DNA of 13,890 nt from Solobacterium sp. (GTDB lineage: Bacteria; Bacillota_I; Bacilli_A; Erysipelotrichales; Erysipelotrichaceae). Each line of letters begins with the position of its first letter. The first letter of the stretch is position 1. The translations under genes and the position numbers were made by a program. The notes below the pieces were generated by a model. That model did not search any database, was not told where the DNA came from, and worked only from the letters and a program-made list of their open reading frames with translations. The stretch covers positions 1 to 13,890 of the forward strand of contig JAFWCP010000518.1 of the NCBI GenBank assembly GCA_017536845.1, given 5' to 3'. Shown here piece by piece: positions 13,527 through 13,890 of the stretch.

Positions 13527-13890
13527 ATGAAAACGAAGATGAAAAAACTGTCCTGCCTGCTGTTTGCCGGCATGCTTATGACGAATACCGGATGCAGCAG
13601 CCGGGAAAGTGCGGCTTCTTTGCAGGAAGCGGAAAACAGCAGTCTGCAGTCTGATGCAAGGCCTGACGCAGAAACAGCAGACAGCCTGAGCGAGCAGACG
13701 GAAGAAACATCTGATGCATCTGAAACAAAGGCTTCCGACATCCTGGTTGTATACTTTTCCCGTACCGTCGAGCAGTATACGGTCGGCGTGATCGACAAGG
13801 GCAATACGGCCATCGTCGCGGAAATGATTGCGGAAAGAACCGGTGCGGACCTCTTTGAAATCCTGCCGGCGGATGACCATTACCCGACGA
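13527..13890 (+). CDS. Lipoprotein flavodoxin, 3' end outside window
   Basis: The frame runs open from the ATG at 13527 to the window edge (121 codons). It starts with a lipoprotein signal, MKTKMKKLSCLLFAGMLM, followed by lipobox NTGC with Cys23. Then comes an acidic, Ser/Glu-rich linker of about 48 residues (24-71). The flavodoxin domain begins at about residue 73 with DILVVYFSRTVEQY, then DKGNTAIVAEMIAERTGAD (phosphate loop GNT, about 95-97), and is cut at DDHYPT. The domain is of the same subfamily as the cytosolic flavodoxin at the head of the operon. The ribosome site is GGGAGG (13512-13517), inside the end of the aldo/keto reductase gene, whose stop is 2 bp before this start. The protein should be tethered outside the membrane, an unusual place for a flavodoxin. 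Confidence 0.88.
   Translation, partial: MKTKMKKLSCLLFAGMLMTNTGCSSRESAASLQEAENSSLQSDARPDAETADSLSEQTEETSDASETKASDILVVYFSRTVEQYTVGVIDKGNTAIVAEMIAERTGADLFEILPADDHYPT

Overview
The window looks like chromosomal DNA of a low-oxygen Bacillota (Firmicutes), most likely a gut commensal of the Erysipelotrichia/Lachnospiraceae type. This rests on strong AGGAGG ribosome sites, ATGA translational overlaps, roughly half G+C content, and families typical of that group (ATC-hydrolase-like proteins, DUF4405, flavodoxin_4, BlaI/BlaR1 pairs without beta-lactamase, stand-alone B3/B4 protein). The genus cannot be decided from the sequence. No tRNA, rRNA, CRISPR array, insertion sequence or phage gene was seen.

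Layout. (1) 3-1638: a tightly coupled operon of two divergent ATC-hydrolase-family paralogues, the first cut by the window edge, and a four-helix membrane protein, closed by a terminator at 1720-1752. (2) 1856-4123: a promoter carrying two perfect palindromic operators drives one 721-residue gene that fuses a DUF4405-type membrane module, an FGE/SUMF1-like domain and a flavodoxin; a terminator follows. (3) 4206-5241: a gene-free stretch and then an XRE regulator broken by three frameshifts. (4) 5369-6884: an alpha/beta hydrolase and a stand-alone B3/B4 (PheRS beta-like) protein. (5) 6885-7287: a gap of about 400 bp with no convincing gene but with a good terminator at its end. (6) 7289-9850: a self-regulated blaI/blaR1-like pair whose sensor has no penicillin-binding domain, ending in a bidirectional terminator shared with the convergent lysR gene. 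(7) 9929-13890: a lysR gene divergent from a five-gene operon: flavodoxin, hexapeptide acetyltransferase, NTF2-like lipoprotein, aldo/keto reductase and a lipoprotein flavodoxin cut by the window end.

How it fits together. The recurring theme is flavodoxin: three copies in under 12 kb. One is cytosolic, one is predicted to be anchored outside the membrane behind seven helices, and one is a predicted lipoprotein. With an aldo/keto reductase and a LysR regulator next to them, the right-hand operon reads as a redox or electrophile-stress unit with cytosolic and extracytoplasmic arms. The DUF4405-FGE-flavodoxin protein could be a membrane-spanning redox device of the same kind. That functional reading is inference; the domain order, lipoboxes, palindromes and frameshifts are read directly from the sequence.
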